Of a stretch of DNA of 64,000 bases, positions 33,640-44,840 are shown one piece after another (position 1 is the first letter of the stretch; the number at the start of each line of letters is the position of its first letter). Both the position numbers and the translations under genes were made by a program. The notes beneath the pieces were generated by a model, which was not told where the DNA came from, made no database searches, and saw nothing but the letters and a program-made list of their open reading frames with translations. Source of the DNA: Mesostigma viride (Eukaryota > Streptophyta > Mesostigmatophyceae > Mesostigmatales > Mesostigmataceae); NCBI GenBank assembly GCA_009746045.1, contig RPFO01000082.1, positions 673,473-737,472 of the forward strand. The letters are read 5' to 3'.

Positions 33640-34128
33640 AGTTACTTGTGAGTCGAGCCAACCGCCCTTCTTGTAAAACTCGCTATCCTTAATTAAAGGA
33701 CCATGCGTTACCGTTCAGCATGAGATCCTCCCCCACACTCTCGGCAACACACCTCGCTTCTGAACCCCCCCCCACATACCCACGGCTCTTGTATGCAAAC
33801 TCAATACCAGTGGGCCGATTATGCCCACAAAAAAGTTGCCTCCCCCCTTACCCAACACGCCCGCCATTTCTGGCATCCTCTCAGCCACCCACTCAGTCCT
33901 CTTTGCACTAACATTGATGCCACCCCCCTTTTCCATCTGGAGTACCAAAACAAGTTTCTTGCCTCCGTCACCCAGGCTGACCTTCCTTCCAATCTTGTTT
34001 AGTCCGCTTTCTAGGACCACACTAATTGATGTAGCCATCTTCAGATGCGCAAGACAGAAACTGTCATGTTCAGCAGCAGTCGGTCTGGTGCAATCGGGGT
34101 TTCCCAGACAGCGGAATTTATGCGACAT
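33640..34128 (-). pseudogene. Cys/His-finger family gene, distant copy
   Basis: The ATG at 34128 starts MSHKFRCLGNPDCTRPTA, then DSFCLAHLKMATSISVVLES, GLNKIGRKVSL: C-x4-C...C-x2-H followed by the VLxxGxNK motif also seen at 17150-17690. KLVLVLQMEKGGG parallels the hydrophobic strand of that gene. A shift at a G run near 33835 moves the frame to QLFCGHNRPTGIEFAY, and another to SEFYKKGGWLDSQV. FYKKGGW confirms kinship with the 17-kb copy. Confidence 0.55.
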
Positions 34129-34158
34129 TTTATACCTGCATATTATGTGAAATGTTAA

Positions 34159-36771
34159 AATGCATGCCTTGCGTAGGGTGTCCGTACCACGTTACCTACG
34201 TGCATGGACAAGGTGGCACTTGCACATAGGTGCCATGTAAGGGCAGTGTGATGATGCAGTTATGTTTCCCCATCATTGTGGAAGGGAAATGTATTGTTTG
34301 GCATGGTTGGTGGCCATATTAGGAGGTAGTATGCCCACCCCTACTCCCTTGGTTGCTTTTTACCAACGGTACCCCTATGGGCTGTACTGGGTGTAACTGC
34401 TGGTATACCCACCCAAATGATGACCCCAATTGTTCAAACTGTTCAGCAACTAATTGTTTATCATCCCTGAAGTGGTAGGTGCCTAGGTCTTATAACATAA
34501 TTCAAAATGCACATTCTACCAAAAATGAAAACGCGCGTCTTGGCCCTGACTTTGACGGCAGTTAAACATGGCCTACTGTACCCTGCATATACTCGGGCCA
34601 TGGCTGACATCATGCTCCGCCGTACGCGGGCCGATTTTGCGGTGCAGCAGGGCTATTAGGTTCCTCCCGTTAGGCGTTTCCATTGGTCTTATCGTAGTAT
34701 ATAGAGCTTTGACATGGCTCTGTACATAGGTTTATAGCTGGGCGTTTGCTTTGGTTTGAGTGATTTCACTCTGCTGTAAGTAATTAAATTTTTAAATATA
34801 TGTGAGGTTGTGATATACCAACCCGAAGGGCGACTCATGGACATGCTGGGCCCCCAAGGACAGCCATTGGATATGGGTAGGTTGGATGGCATCTGGTTTG
34901 CAAAATTGTGAAGATCCAGCTGATTTATCGGCAGGATCTCAGACTATTTAGGGGCTAGGAGGCAGCCACCAACAATCTAGTGGTGTTGAGCCTATATTTC
35001 AGCCTGCCCTAGCAAGGATAAACTAGGCCTAAGCTGCTATAGCTTGCCAGGTGATGGCCAGCACACCTGGTGGCACATGCATGCTGTCAATGGGAAGCTT
35101 TTACTCACCAGTTACGTGCTTGATGATGCCACAGAGACCAGCCAACTGCCTCACACTCGTGCAATATGTGTATGGGAAATGTATAACAAACATATATGGA
35201 GGTATTCAAACCCATACAGCCTCTAAAACTTATCACCATCACCCTGTGGCAGGTCAACTGACTGAGGGAAGCATCTAAGAAGGGTGTTTTAGAAAGGGGC
35301 CAGGCCAGGGTCAAGAAAGAGCATGAATATAGTGCAAAAAGAATGTGCTACACAAGCTAGAACGTATAAAAACGTCAAACATCGATAGGAAAACGATGCT
35401 TAAGCTTTACCAGGCATGGATGGCGTTACCTTGGCCCAGGCGGTGGCCGCAAAATGGCGCATTTCGGCACACCAAAGTTGTGCAGCATGGTCGCTGGATT
35501 CGGCGATTTCTGGCCACCCTTGCACGTTTACGACTACTATGTATCATAAAAAGTACAAAGAAAACAATATATCCTTTAAAATACGCCGGAAAGGTATTGC
35601 TGTCAACGTTTCTATCGTCCGGCCTGATCGCAGTTTTTTCCAGCAAGAACGCTGCCGACACCTATCAAATGGCATTCCCGCGAACCAAAAATTGGCCTGT
35701 ATCATCTTTAGGACGTTTAAAATCAATATCCTAAGTTTGGACAGAAAATTCGTACTCAAACGTAAATGCCATGCGTGGGCGCAAGCCGCCATGGCCAGGT
35801 CGTACGTTTTCCGGAATGCACGTTGTACGTGAAAAAGTACCCTGACCCCTTGTACTTTGACCGGCCAGAACACCTCTATAACTTTGTCAAAAGTATGCAA
35901 ACCCTAGTACCATGCTGTGAAGAATTTTATAAACTTTCGATCTTCTCAGCTAAAATTTTCACAGGTCGGACAAATATAAGTGATATTTGGCCGTATTTGC
36001 GCATTTGATTTATAAATGTTGCATATTTAGTCTACTAAATTAATCCAACGGTGAACCCCGTTCGGCAAAAAATATTTAGATTAATCCAACGGTGAAACCG
36101 GCTTTGACCAAAATATTTAGATTAATCCAACGGCGAAACCGGCTTTGACCAAAATATTTAGATGAATCCAACGGCGAAACCGGCTTTGACCAAACTATCT
36201 AAATTAATCCAACGTTGAAACCGGCTTTGAATATTTAAAGTAATCTAAATGAATATTTAAATACTCGTGCCGCCAGGGCCTTTAACTTTAACATCTGAAG
36301 TTGAACAGGTCGGACAAATATAAATGATATTTGGCCGTATTTGCGCATTCGATTTATAAATTTCGGCAAAAAATATTTAGATTAATCCAACGGCGAAACC
36401 GGCTTTAACCAAAATATTTAGATTAATCCAACGGCGAAACCGGCTTTGACCAAAATATTTAGATTAATCCAACGGCGAAACCGGCTTTGACCAAAATATT
36501 TAGATTAATCCAACGGCGAAACCGGCTTTGACCAAAATATCTAAATAATCCAACGGCGAAACCGGCTTTGACCAAAATATCTAAATTAATCCAACGGCGA
36601 CCGGTAAGCAGCCAAAAGTATTTAAATCATATTTTATTTATATTTGTCCGACCTGTGAAAATTTTCCTAATTCTCGATAGATTTCGCGGCATCTGGTCCC
36701 CCGAGAAGGGGCCGATGCATCGGCTGGAACTCGATTTTTGGCGGGAAATCGGCCGCAAGACCATTTAGGGG
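34159..36771. mobile_element. piggyBac-like MITE, copy III, internally inverted
   Basis: TTAA flanks it at 34155-34158 and 36772-36775. The right end CCATTTAGGGG is normal. The left 815 bp are reversed relative to copy II: the element begins AATGCATGCCTTGCG (internal sequence) and the true left end, reversed (ACTATTTAGGGG), lies at about 34967, next to CTAGGAGGCAGCC. From there on it follows copy II. The difference from copy II in length is mainly the nested hAT-like element at 35960-36657. Confidence 0.75.
35960..36657. mobile_element. hAT-like MITE with 41-bp internal repeats
   Basis: Ends CACAGGTCGGACAAATATAA and TTATATTTGTCCGACCTGTG are inverted copies. AAAATTTT flanks both sides (35952-35959 and 36658-36665), an 8-bp duplication. 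Copy II of the host MITE has the empty site. The interior is a tandem array of about 41-bp units (TTAGATTAATCCAACGGCGA, AACCGGCTTTGACC). A second copy of the left terminal sequence lies inside at about 36306. Confidence 0.85.
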
Positions 36772-36787
36772 TTAATTAAGGCCACTG

Positions 36788-37432
36788 TGCTCACGTATGG
36801 CGCCGAGGCGTGGACCCTCCCACCCAAACTGGCAGCTCGGCTCGACGGCACCGTTTATAGGATGCTCCGGCAGGTCCTTAACGTAGGTTTTTCCGAGCGT
36901 CCGTCATCAGAGTCTTTGTATCATGGCATGCCTCGTGTTTCGGACGAGATTAGGCAGCGTAGGATAGCATTTGTAGGACACCTTGCCCGCACCAGCCAGG
37001 TCGACACCACCCTTGGTCTGGCCAGCCCCCAGCGGCTTGGACAGCCAGGGCGGCACATTCTGACCTGGCCTGGCCCCGCGGACATTCCCAAAAGGGTAGG
37101 GAAACCTGTCACCAACTACGTTCAGATGTTGCTGGACGACCTAGTGGTCCCAGCCCAGTTTGAGCACCGCATCCACTCCCTCTCCCGTCTTTGGACTGCC
37201 ATGCAGGACAAGACGCGGTGGAAGAAGATTGTCAAGGCGCACACGCCCGACCCTGTGGGCAAGCCACCTCCCCCTAAGCGGAGGAGGCGTTTTGATGAGT
37301 AGTGTAGTTAGGCTTTTCTAGATAGAGTTAGCATAGTTCGATCACGCGGCTTCCTCCACCCCATCCATCCTGAAATATGTGCTACATGACCTCCCCACGG
37401 AGGCATGTTATAATTTAATTTAATTTAATTTT
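36788..37432 (+). pseudogene. 5'-truncated LINE: C-terminus of reverse transcriptase ORF
   Basis: The frame reads LTYGAEAWTLPPKLAARLDG, TVYRMLRQVLNVGF, RQRRIAFVGHLAR, then DKTRWKKIVKAHTPDPVG and KPPPPKRRRRFDE with a TAG at 37302. This is the familiar tail of a LINE reverse-transcriptase protein (YGxExW, RxLR...GH). A 3' untranslated region with CTCCCCACGGAGGCATG leads to a TTTAATTTAA tail. TTAAGGCCACTG is duplicated on each side (36776-36787 and 37433-37444), so this is a clean target-primed insertion cut short at its 5' end. Confidence 0.85.
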
Positions 37433-37524
37433 TTAAGGCCACTGTTAACTGCTGCATTTGTGGCAGGGCTCCACTTATTGTATTCAATCAAATGCTGGTC
37501 TTCTTGGGAGCTCAGTGATCTTAA

Positions 37525-39244
37525 CTCGTCGTCTGTCCCAACTCAGTCCTCACAGGAGGACTGAGTTGACAACTTTCAACCGCGTGTAGCGACTAGGTGG
37601 GGGGTCCATCCCAAATGTTTTGATGTGGATCAGGGGTGTACTAGATGTCATTTTGTTGGCAAAAATACTGCATATGTGAAAACTTGACCCGAACACCTGA
37701 AAATTACACGGACGTTGGGCACCCCTCACGAATTTGCATTTTTCGGGATAAGAACGAGTGGGAAAAATTCAATCAAATCCTGGTGCATGAAGAAAAAATA
37801 TAGGCATGTAAACAATATAGTTCTTGAAACGTGGCAAAAAACTGGGCTCGATTTGGCCACTGCAACTGCCTGGTACAATTAAAAAACTCTCAGTCCTCAG
37901 GAGAGGAATGGGGCTTTTGCTAACTTTGCTAGCATGTAAGTGCGGTCATACTACACACCACCGTGGCCACCAACCATCCCAATCAACTCATTTCCCTTCA
38001 AGCATTACAGGACAACACACTTGCATCATCATACTTCAGGTATATCATACCTTAGCATGTAGTGAGAGCCTATGCATGCATGTAGGGAATGGGCTTGGAT
38101 ACCTACCAACAAAGGGTTATGTTATAAGTGTCAACCACCAATATAATGGGTAGGTTAAGCATATTTCCATTGTTTCTAACAACAATAGATATGGCTATAA
38201 CTGTTTTGCCTTGCCATGATGTGGCCAACATAGTTGCTGGCACATGATGGCAGTGGTTTGTCACCAAGACTTTTCACTCACCCGTAAAAGCTTGAATGCA
38301 CCCTTGACGCAGCCCGTGGCCACACAATCATGCAGTATGAACGTAGCAAAAGAATAACTAACATCTATGAAGGTGTTTAAACCTGCACAGCTCCTATAAC
38401 CCTGCACAACTACACTGGGTTAAGGCAAATGCCTGATAACATCATCTGAAAAGGGGGTTTTAGAGAGGGGCAGGCAACGGTCAAGAAAGAGCATCAAGAC
38501 TTGAACCTGACAACGCCTCGCAAGCTTAAACTCATGTACGAACATCAAGAAACGAAGAGGCGACGATTATCCGGCTTTACCTGGCACGGCTGGCGTTACC
38601 TTGGCCCAGGCGGTGCCCGAAAAAGTGGCATTTTGCGGCACATAGGCCATGACGTGACAGAATGGTCGAAATCATCAAATCTATACTGTCACTCAATTTA
38701 TTCTAATACAATGCATGTTACAATGTAGAAAGAAACCTATCAGCCATTGAAATTGCGCCGGAAAGCAAGCGCAGTCATCAATTCCGTCGACCTGCCTTAT
38801 CGCAGTTTTTTCCAGCAAGAACAGTGCCGACACCGGGTATATCGCATCCCCGCAAGCTAAAAATTGATTTATATCATCTTTAGGGCATGTTAAATCTATT
38901 TCCTGAGTTTGGACAGCTAACTCGTCCGCAAACGTAAACTGCATGCATGGGCGCGAGCCGCCATGGCTAGGTCGTGCATTTCCGGAACTCGCGTTTCACG
39001 TGGAAAAGTACCCTTACCACCTGTACTTTGACCGTACATTTAGCCGCTCATACCAAATCCAAAAAAATCCCAAAAATATGTCCAAGAAAGATCTTTTCAC
39101 GTAGTATTTGAATAAATTTTGAGAGAATTTTTTTGTCAAACATTCTGACCGGGGCGAATTTTCTACGAAACCCAAAAACTCGGTCCTCTAGAGAGGACTG
39201 AGTTCAACTCAGTCCTCCGTAGAGGACCAGGGACAGACGACGAG
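37525..39244. mobile_element. TTAA-flanked element, copy IV, with different ends
   Basis: Ends CTCGTCGTCTGTCCC (37525) and GGGACAGACGACGAG (39244) are flanked by TTAA (37521-37524 and 39245-39248). Internal sequence at 38560-39040 (GGCGTTACCTTGGCCCAGGC, CGCAGTTTTTTCCAGCAAGA, AAGTACCCTTACCACCTGTA) is diverged from the right half of copies II and III. A hairpin of 12-bp arms (AACTCAGTCCTC, GAGGACTGAGTT) lies by the left end, with similar ones at the right. No transposase. Confidence 0.75.
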
Positions 39245-39261
39245 TTAATACGTATTAACTG

Positions 39262-39341
39262 ATTACGTGCTCCCGTTGGGGAATCACGGAGCACCGGAGT
39301 GCTTTTAATCCCTCCCTGTGTGTGCACAACAGGAAGAAAGG
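39262..39341 (-). mobile_element. LINE/SINE-like 3' end, third copy, cut by gypsy
   Basis: The minus strand matches 6790-6850: CCTGTTGTGCACACACAGG, AAAAGCACTCCGGTGCTCC, then GGGAGCACG. It stops at the gypsy LTR boundary at 39342. Confidence 0.65.
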
Positions 39342-40512
39342 TGTAACGTGCCAAACCCATCGGCCAGGCACGTTGGGAAAGATCGTTTCTATCTACGGGA
39401 CCATCGTCCCGGTTTGTTGCCTGCCTGAGTAGGAAGGGGGATCACTATTCTATGGGCTACTTGCTGTCATCACAGCGTAGGCCCAGAGGCATTATAATGA
39501 TTACCTTCTTGTGTTCTTGCAATTGCCGTTGAACAAGATTATGCGTCAGACATGATTGTATTAAAGGAATAGATTCGGAACTCAGATTAACTGAGGTGGG
39601 TGAGTCGGCGGATTGACGAACGACTGTCTTGTCCATCGTCCTCGCACACCTTTATGCCAAGCAGTGCCACTAGGTCAGCACTGCTGTTCCGACCCTTGTC
39701 AGGCTCGGAACAGGCATGTGAATATTCCACGCTTAATTTCCGTTACTGTAGTGGGCCGAACTACGGGTCGAACATAGGGCTGATCGACCTCTAACCATGT
39801 CCGTGGTAACCATCGTTACGTTATGCCATCGGACACACGTCCATCGATATATATCCCAATGTCACCAATATTACTCTAGATATCAACTGTCGGCACCCTC
39901 GTATACACAAGCAGAGGTGTGCCGGAAGGTATGGACTTCAAACCACCTTAGGTATCTATCTCTTTTTGCACGTATCTTTTTATACCATATTTCTTTTGCC
40001 GAACTCTCTCGTGCTCACTAGGTTCGGCCCTAGTCGGCACGCTACACTCCTCCCCCCCCATCGGGGAAGGGAGCCCACTCCCTTCAAGCGAAGGGTACAA
40101 ATAGTTTGGCTCATATGTGCTATCCAGACCTTGGCCTCGTTGCCTTCTCCCTAGGCTTCCCTTAGTCACGCATCAAGCCGGGTATCCGCTGGAGCCCACC
40201 CTATATAGTGGTTCGAGGCGGGCGCGCACGATCGGGGGCACGATCGGACGGCGGGCGCGCACGATCCTAGCCACAGCGATCGGGGGGCACGATCCTGGGC
40301 ACTAGCGATCGGAGGGGGGTCGCGCTCGAATAGGGACTCTCCCCACGGATAGGCCTGTCCCGGCAGGATTTGTTTCCTTAGGTCGCCCAAGTGCGCAGCT
40401 CTAAGACCTTGGTCCCTAACTATCTACCGGGCCGAAGAACCCGGGCGGGCGTAAGGCCCTCCTATTCTACCGAGGAATCCCTCGGTCGGGCCTAGAGCCC
40501 TAGGATGGAACA
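39342..40512 (-). repeat. Gypsy 3' LTR (candidate)
   Basis: On the minus strand it starts TGTTCCATCCTAGGG right after the coding region and ends CACGTTACA, giving canonical TG...CA. A TATAAAAAGATA box lies at about 39975-39990. The partner LTR is outside the window, so the borders rest on these features and on the interruption of the retroelement tail at 39341. Confidence 0.55.
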
Positions 40513-40696
40513 CTACACTAGGTACACTCCCCGTGCACTCTCAAGGTCGCGCTGGTAGTCGCGCTGGATCGCGATCTTCTTCTCCTCAGTGCGACCAGCG
40601 TCGAGCAAACAATCACGCCAAGTGCCGGGTGGCCAGAGGCCCCAGAACCCGTACAAGTAGTATGGCTGTGTCAGGGTCAGCGACTGCTGCCCGAGA

Positions 40697-42688
40697 TTAA
40701 CATAGCCGCACTTGAAGTCGCTCAGGAACGTGGTCATCATAACGCGCAGTGATGAGGTCCCGCAGCGCTCCCTCGTGTACGAGCAAGCGGAGCTGTCCCG
40801 CTCGCGCGCTGGCGCACAAGTCCGGCGTAAGCGCCTCAACCAGCGCAAGACCGTAGGTGGGTGACAGCATGGGGTGCTGCACCGGCACATGGGGGCGCTC
40901 CGAAACACCGGCCTCGTACAATCGATGCTTGGGCCAAAACTGGCCATCAAACACGAGCGAAGTCGGATCCCGCGGAGGCGCGGGCACATGAGCTGGATCC
41001 GGATGCGGCAAACGGTTTGCCGGCACTACACGGTTAGCGGCCCAACGCACACCGACATACCGCCGCAAACCCGAGGGGTAAATGGCTTGAATGGCCCCCG
41101 TGGGCGGCAGGAACAGGTCACGTGGGAACACCATCCCAGGTCCGGGCGCCGGAGTGGCGGCGGGACGCGGATAGTTGTAGATCACGGGCTGTACCGTGTA
41201 TGGCTCCAGGAAATCCAGGTGCGACAGAACATACCCGCTGGGCGGTTGGGGCGTGAAGTCGGGGAGGATCCCGGAATGGCCGCGGGCCATCTCCTGCTGT
41301 GGACCTCGCTGCCCAGCTGGTGCCTGCATCGTGGCCTGGACGGGTTGCACGATAACTCCCTCATGAGGCTGGTCCAGAAACCAAGCAGCGGCGGGGCCAC
41401 CTCTGCGACTGGTGGCACCGGCACCGGATGGGGCCCAACGTGGGGCAGTTGCATTGACGCCGATCCACCATGGACAGGTGCGTACTGCACGTCTGTTGGC
41501 GGCGGGGCCATCACAGGCCCTGGGAGCGTCAACGCGGGAGCCACGTCGGCGGGCATGAGCGCCGAGCGGGGGATGTGGGACATGGGCCTGGTAAGGCACC
41601 GCACATGACACATGGGGAGCGGGTGCAGGCTCAATTCCATCCATCGCCTGCGGAGGACCCTGGGTGGCAGTCGGCCCGTCGCTGCGACTTGACGCATCGG
41701 GCTGAAACTGGTGGGGAGGGAGGACCTCAAACCCAGGAGGCGTCGTCGGAGAATCGGGCGCCGGCGGGAGTGTGATCGCCAGAGCCGCCGATGCGGCGTT
41801 AACCGGAACCCGGGAGTCTGCTGGAGGGCGATGCCGTACGCAGGGTGGGGTATCCAAGGGCGCAAAGGCCTCGACGAAGTCAATCTCGAGGTCCTCGCAG
41901 GTGCGCTCACCGGGCCTTAGGAACACCTCCCGCCTCCACTCAAGGTCGCGCTCCTCTTGCCCAGCCATCCACAGGAGAGCCGATACGATGGAATACCGAC
42001 ACTCCTGGGAACCGGGAGGGCCACGAACCGCAGTATCGTCGGGCAGCCGAGTAACGCCGAACGCCCTTCGCACACCATCCCGTCCATCCTCGTCAGAGAG
42101 GTATGGGAAAGCGAGTGGATAGTCCAGCACCACCCGTACGCTGAGGCGGCAGAAGACACACTGGCAGCCTCGGCTGTGCTCGACCAGCGGTAGCTTGCCG
42201 ACACTGTCCGCCGCAATGGTGGAACCCAGAGGAGGGCCGAAGAACGAAACGTTGCGCCTCATGTAGTCCCTCAGGTCCCAAGCCAGGCCATCTGGCAAGG
42301 GCGGCCACACTTGCTGATCGAGGATCTGCCAGCGTTGCAACCAGATAGGCTCACTGGCGCCCGGCCATAAGGCGGAACCCGCACCATTTGGTGGGGTCTC
42401 TCTCCTCAGATTCCAGGATGACCATGATGAGGTCCTTGGTTCGTTGGACGCCGACATAGTCTGCTGACTGTGCTTGTTGATCAGCATACTGTGGCTGGCT
42501 GGGTGCCTTGGGACCAACGCCGTTGACTGGCTGGGGTGGCCGAGCATTCTGGGTACGCCGAGTAGGCCGGGGGCGTCGCGTCGTGAAGGTCGGCATGTTC
42601 CCTCCACGCGTAGACCTGTAGGAGAAAAGGGAGGGGGTGTGGGGGGAACACCGACCAGCATGCACGCAAAAGTTCGGGTAAAATCCAT
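40697..42688 (-). CDS. Extra ORF downstream of gypsy pol, 663 aa
   Basis: A single uninterrupted frame starts at the ATG at 42688, six bases beyond the pol stop (42694-42696). It is rich in Pro, Ala and Arg (PPPFSPTGLRVEG; PPAPDSPTTPPGFEVLPPH). It contains one compact motif, CQCVFCRLSVRVVLDYPLAF. No transmembrane helix, zinc knuckle or known enzyme motif was seen. Position after integrase is where env-like or accessory ORFs occur in some gypsy lineages, but nothing here resembles an envelope protein. It stays open over 660 codons while pol beside it is broken, which may be a composition effect of GC-rich sequence. Confidence 0.5.
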   Translation of the reverse strand: MDFTRTFACMLVGVPPTPPPFSPTGLRVEGTCRPSRRDAPGLLGVPRMLGHPSQSTALVPRHPASHSMLINKHSQQTMSASNEPRTSSWSSWNLRRETPPNGAGSALWPGASEPIWLQRWQILDQQVWPPLPDGLAWDLRDYMRRNVSFFGPPLGSTIAADSVGKLPLVEHSRGCQCVFCRLSVRVVLDYPLAFPYLSDEDGRDGVRRAFGVTRLPDDTAVRGPPGSQECRYSIVSALLWMAGQEERDLEWRREVFLRPGERTCEDLEIDFVEAFAPLDTPPCVRHRPPADSRVPVNAASAALAITLPPAPDSPTTPPGFEVLPPHQFQPDASSRSDGPTATQGPPQAMDGIEPAPAPHVSCAVPYQAHVPHPPLGAHARRRGSRVDAPRACDGPAANRRAVRTCPWWIGVNATAPRWAPSGAGATSRRGGPAAAWFLDQPHEGVIVQPVQATMQAPAGQRGPQQEMARGHSGILPDFTPQPPSGYVLSHLDFLEPYTVQPVIYNYPRPAATPAPGPGMVFPRDLFLPPTGAIQAIYPSGLRRYVGVRWAANRVVPANRLPHPDPAHVPAPPRDPTSLVFDGQFWPKHRLYEAGVSERPHVPVQHPMLSPTYGLALVEALTPDLCASARAGQLRLLVHEGALRDLITARYDDHVPERLQVRLC

Positions 42689-42693
42689 CCTAC

Positions 42694-44336
42694 CTACTCC
42701 AACCCATTCTCACGCTTATAGTGCTGTGACAACCGCCTACAGCCATCCAACTGATCCTCTGTTCGCCAGGAGTACTGCATGGGATCTGCCTCCGACTGGC
42801 TGAACTTCCATTGTACGCGGTACTGGCGCACCATGCCTCTACCTCGCTTCTGATCGCGGTGGCCCACAATGGCCTCCACTTCATTCTCTACCTCTCCCGT
42901 CTCTGGGTTGTGTTCTAGCGGCGCAGGGGCGTCTACCCTACCCGGGAACGTGCTCTTGTGGTACAGTTTTAACTGGTCCCTGTGGAACGTGTTATTCTGC
43001 ACCTGCCAAGTGGAGGGCACGTCTACCCGGTACATGCAGTCCTTGAACTTGTCCACCACCGGGTACGGGCCGAGGAAGATTGGCTTCAACTTGGTCTTAA
43101 GGCCTTCCTCCACCTTCTGGGCGAAACGACCTAGTTGAGGGCCCTCCACGAGGACCAGGTCCCCGATCTCGATCGCGGGCGTGCGGGCATCAATTGACGC
43201 TCGCAAGCGCGCCAGGCGTTTGTCTCGTGTGGCTTGGTATCCCAAGACCGCACTTTCCTGTGCCTGCTTCATGTGTTCGAGCATCTCTCTCACACCTCGC
43301 ACCGTCGTGCGTATGGTTGCGTCCTTGCTGGGCATCTGGCTGGCCAGCATTTCGGCTGGGGTGAGTGAGGGGGTGCTGTCCTGTGTCCAGGAAAAATGGC
43401 GTATAGCCGTGGGCAGCCTGGGCAAACTCGACAAACCCAATGAACTCATCCCAGTTGTCGCCCTGCCCCTTGATGTAGTGGCGCATGGTCTGAGCCTCCA
43501 CTACCCGGTTAAGACGTTCTACCAGATGTGTAGAGGAGCTGTGGTATGCGGTCCCGAGGGAGACCTTGGTGCCCAGGATCCCGAAGAACTCTTGCCAAAA
43601 CGTGGCAGTGAACAGCTTGTCGCGGTCGGAGATAAACTGGCGACTCAGCCCATGGTACTTGAAGACATTGTCTAGGTAGAGTCGGACGCAATCCTGCGCG
43701 GTGACTGGTGAGTGTCAGGGGGCACGGCACCAGATGGCACCTGCGGGTCAACCGATCGAGGAACACCAAAATCTGCTCGTTACCCGACGGGGTCCTTTTG
43801 AATGGACCAACGAAGTCCATCATCAGGCTATCCCAAGGTCGCAGCGGATCGGGTAATGAGTGGGGGGTGGCCTGCGACCCGGTGTTGCGCGGCTTCATCA
43901 ATTGGCACGAATGGCATGTGCGCACATATTCCAGCGCCTCCTGCTTCATGCCGGGCCAGAAGAATAGCCGTCGCAGGTGGCTTAGGACCCGATGGGTGCC
44001 CTGATGACCTCCCAAGGGAGAGCCGTGGAGCTCATGCAAGAGCGCGGCTCTAGCGATGGGCGGTATATACAGCCGCCATTGATCCCCGGGTCCCGTCATC
44101 ACGTACAGGAACCCGTCTTGGAACTTGCAGGGGAGTCCTTTCATCTGCTGCGGGTGCGCTGCAATGGCTGCCTGCGCCTCGGGTTCGGTCACCGTGAACC
44201 TACTGACGATGCGCTCCAAGTCGGACGTTATCTTAAAGCTCTCCGTGTTGCCTTCGGGTACGGGCAGCTTTTCCAAGTCGTCCAACTCCTGGCGAATGGT
44301 GGTGTCGCCTGGTTGCGAATTAAGTCGTGACTCGCC
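42694..44336 (-). pseudogene. pol: Gypsy pol: integrase and chromodomain (two frameshifts)
   Basis: Integrase zinc-binding HELHGSPLGGHQGTHRVLSH then CHSCQLMKP, and core DFVGPFKR with QILVFLDRLTRR, are in one frame (43509-44285). A shift at a G run near 43718 leads to SDRDKLFTATFW and HLVERLNRVVEAQTM (second Asp and Glu). Another shift near 43400 leads to the C-terminal frame: GPYPVVDKFKDCMYRVDVP (GPY/F module), QVQNNTFHRDQLKLY, and a chromodomain EVEAIVGHRDQKRGRG, QYRVQWKFS, YSWRTEDQLDG. Chromodomain gypsy elements (chromoviruses) use this domain to target chromatin. Confidence 0.85.
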
Positions 44337-44439
44337 TAGCCCTAGCCTAATATGGATTTGTACTACAGCACTAGTACAAATTGGTTTTTTTTCAACATTG
44401 TTATTTAATGCCTCTCATAGGTCCAAAGCATGGAGGTCA

Positions 44440-44840
44440 GTGTCCCAACATGTGGTGACACCGTGACACCGTGACACCGTGACACCGTGACACCGTGACA
44501 TCACAACACTAGCATTTCACAGTTTGTATGATGTCACATGGTAATGTGACGTTCAGCACTGGTATCATGATGTCCACATGTAAGCTAAAGCGCTGCCCAA
44601 CATGACGTGACACCGTGACATCATGACACCGTGACATCGTGACACCGTGACACCGTGACATCACAACACTAGCTAGCATTTCACAGTTTGTATGATGTCA
44701 CAAGGTAATGTGATGTACAGCACTGATATCATGATGTCCACATGTAAGCTGAAGCGCTGCCCAACATGACGTGACACCGCACGACATCATGACACCGTGA
44801 CATCGTGACACCGTGACATCGTGACACCGTGACATTGAAT
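44440..44840 (+). repeat. Left subterminal (GTGACACC)n arrays, three blocks
   Basis: Three blocks of 8-bp units are separated by a repeated spacer (CATTTCACAGTTTGTATG, GATGTCACA...GTAATGTGA). Opposite orientation to the right-end arrays. Confidence 0.85.
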
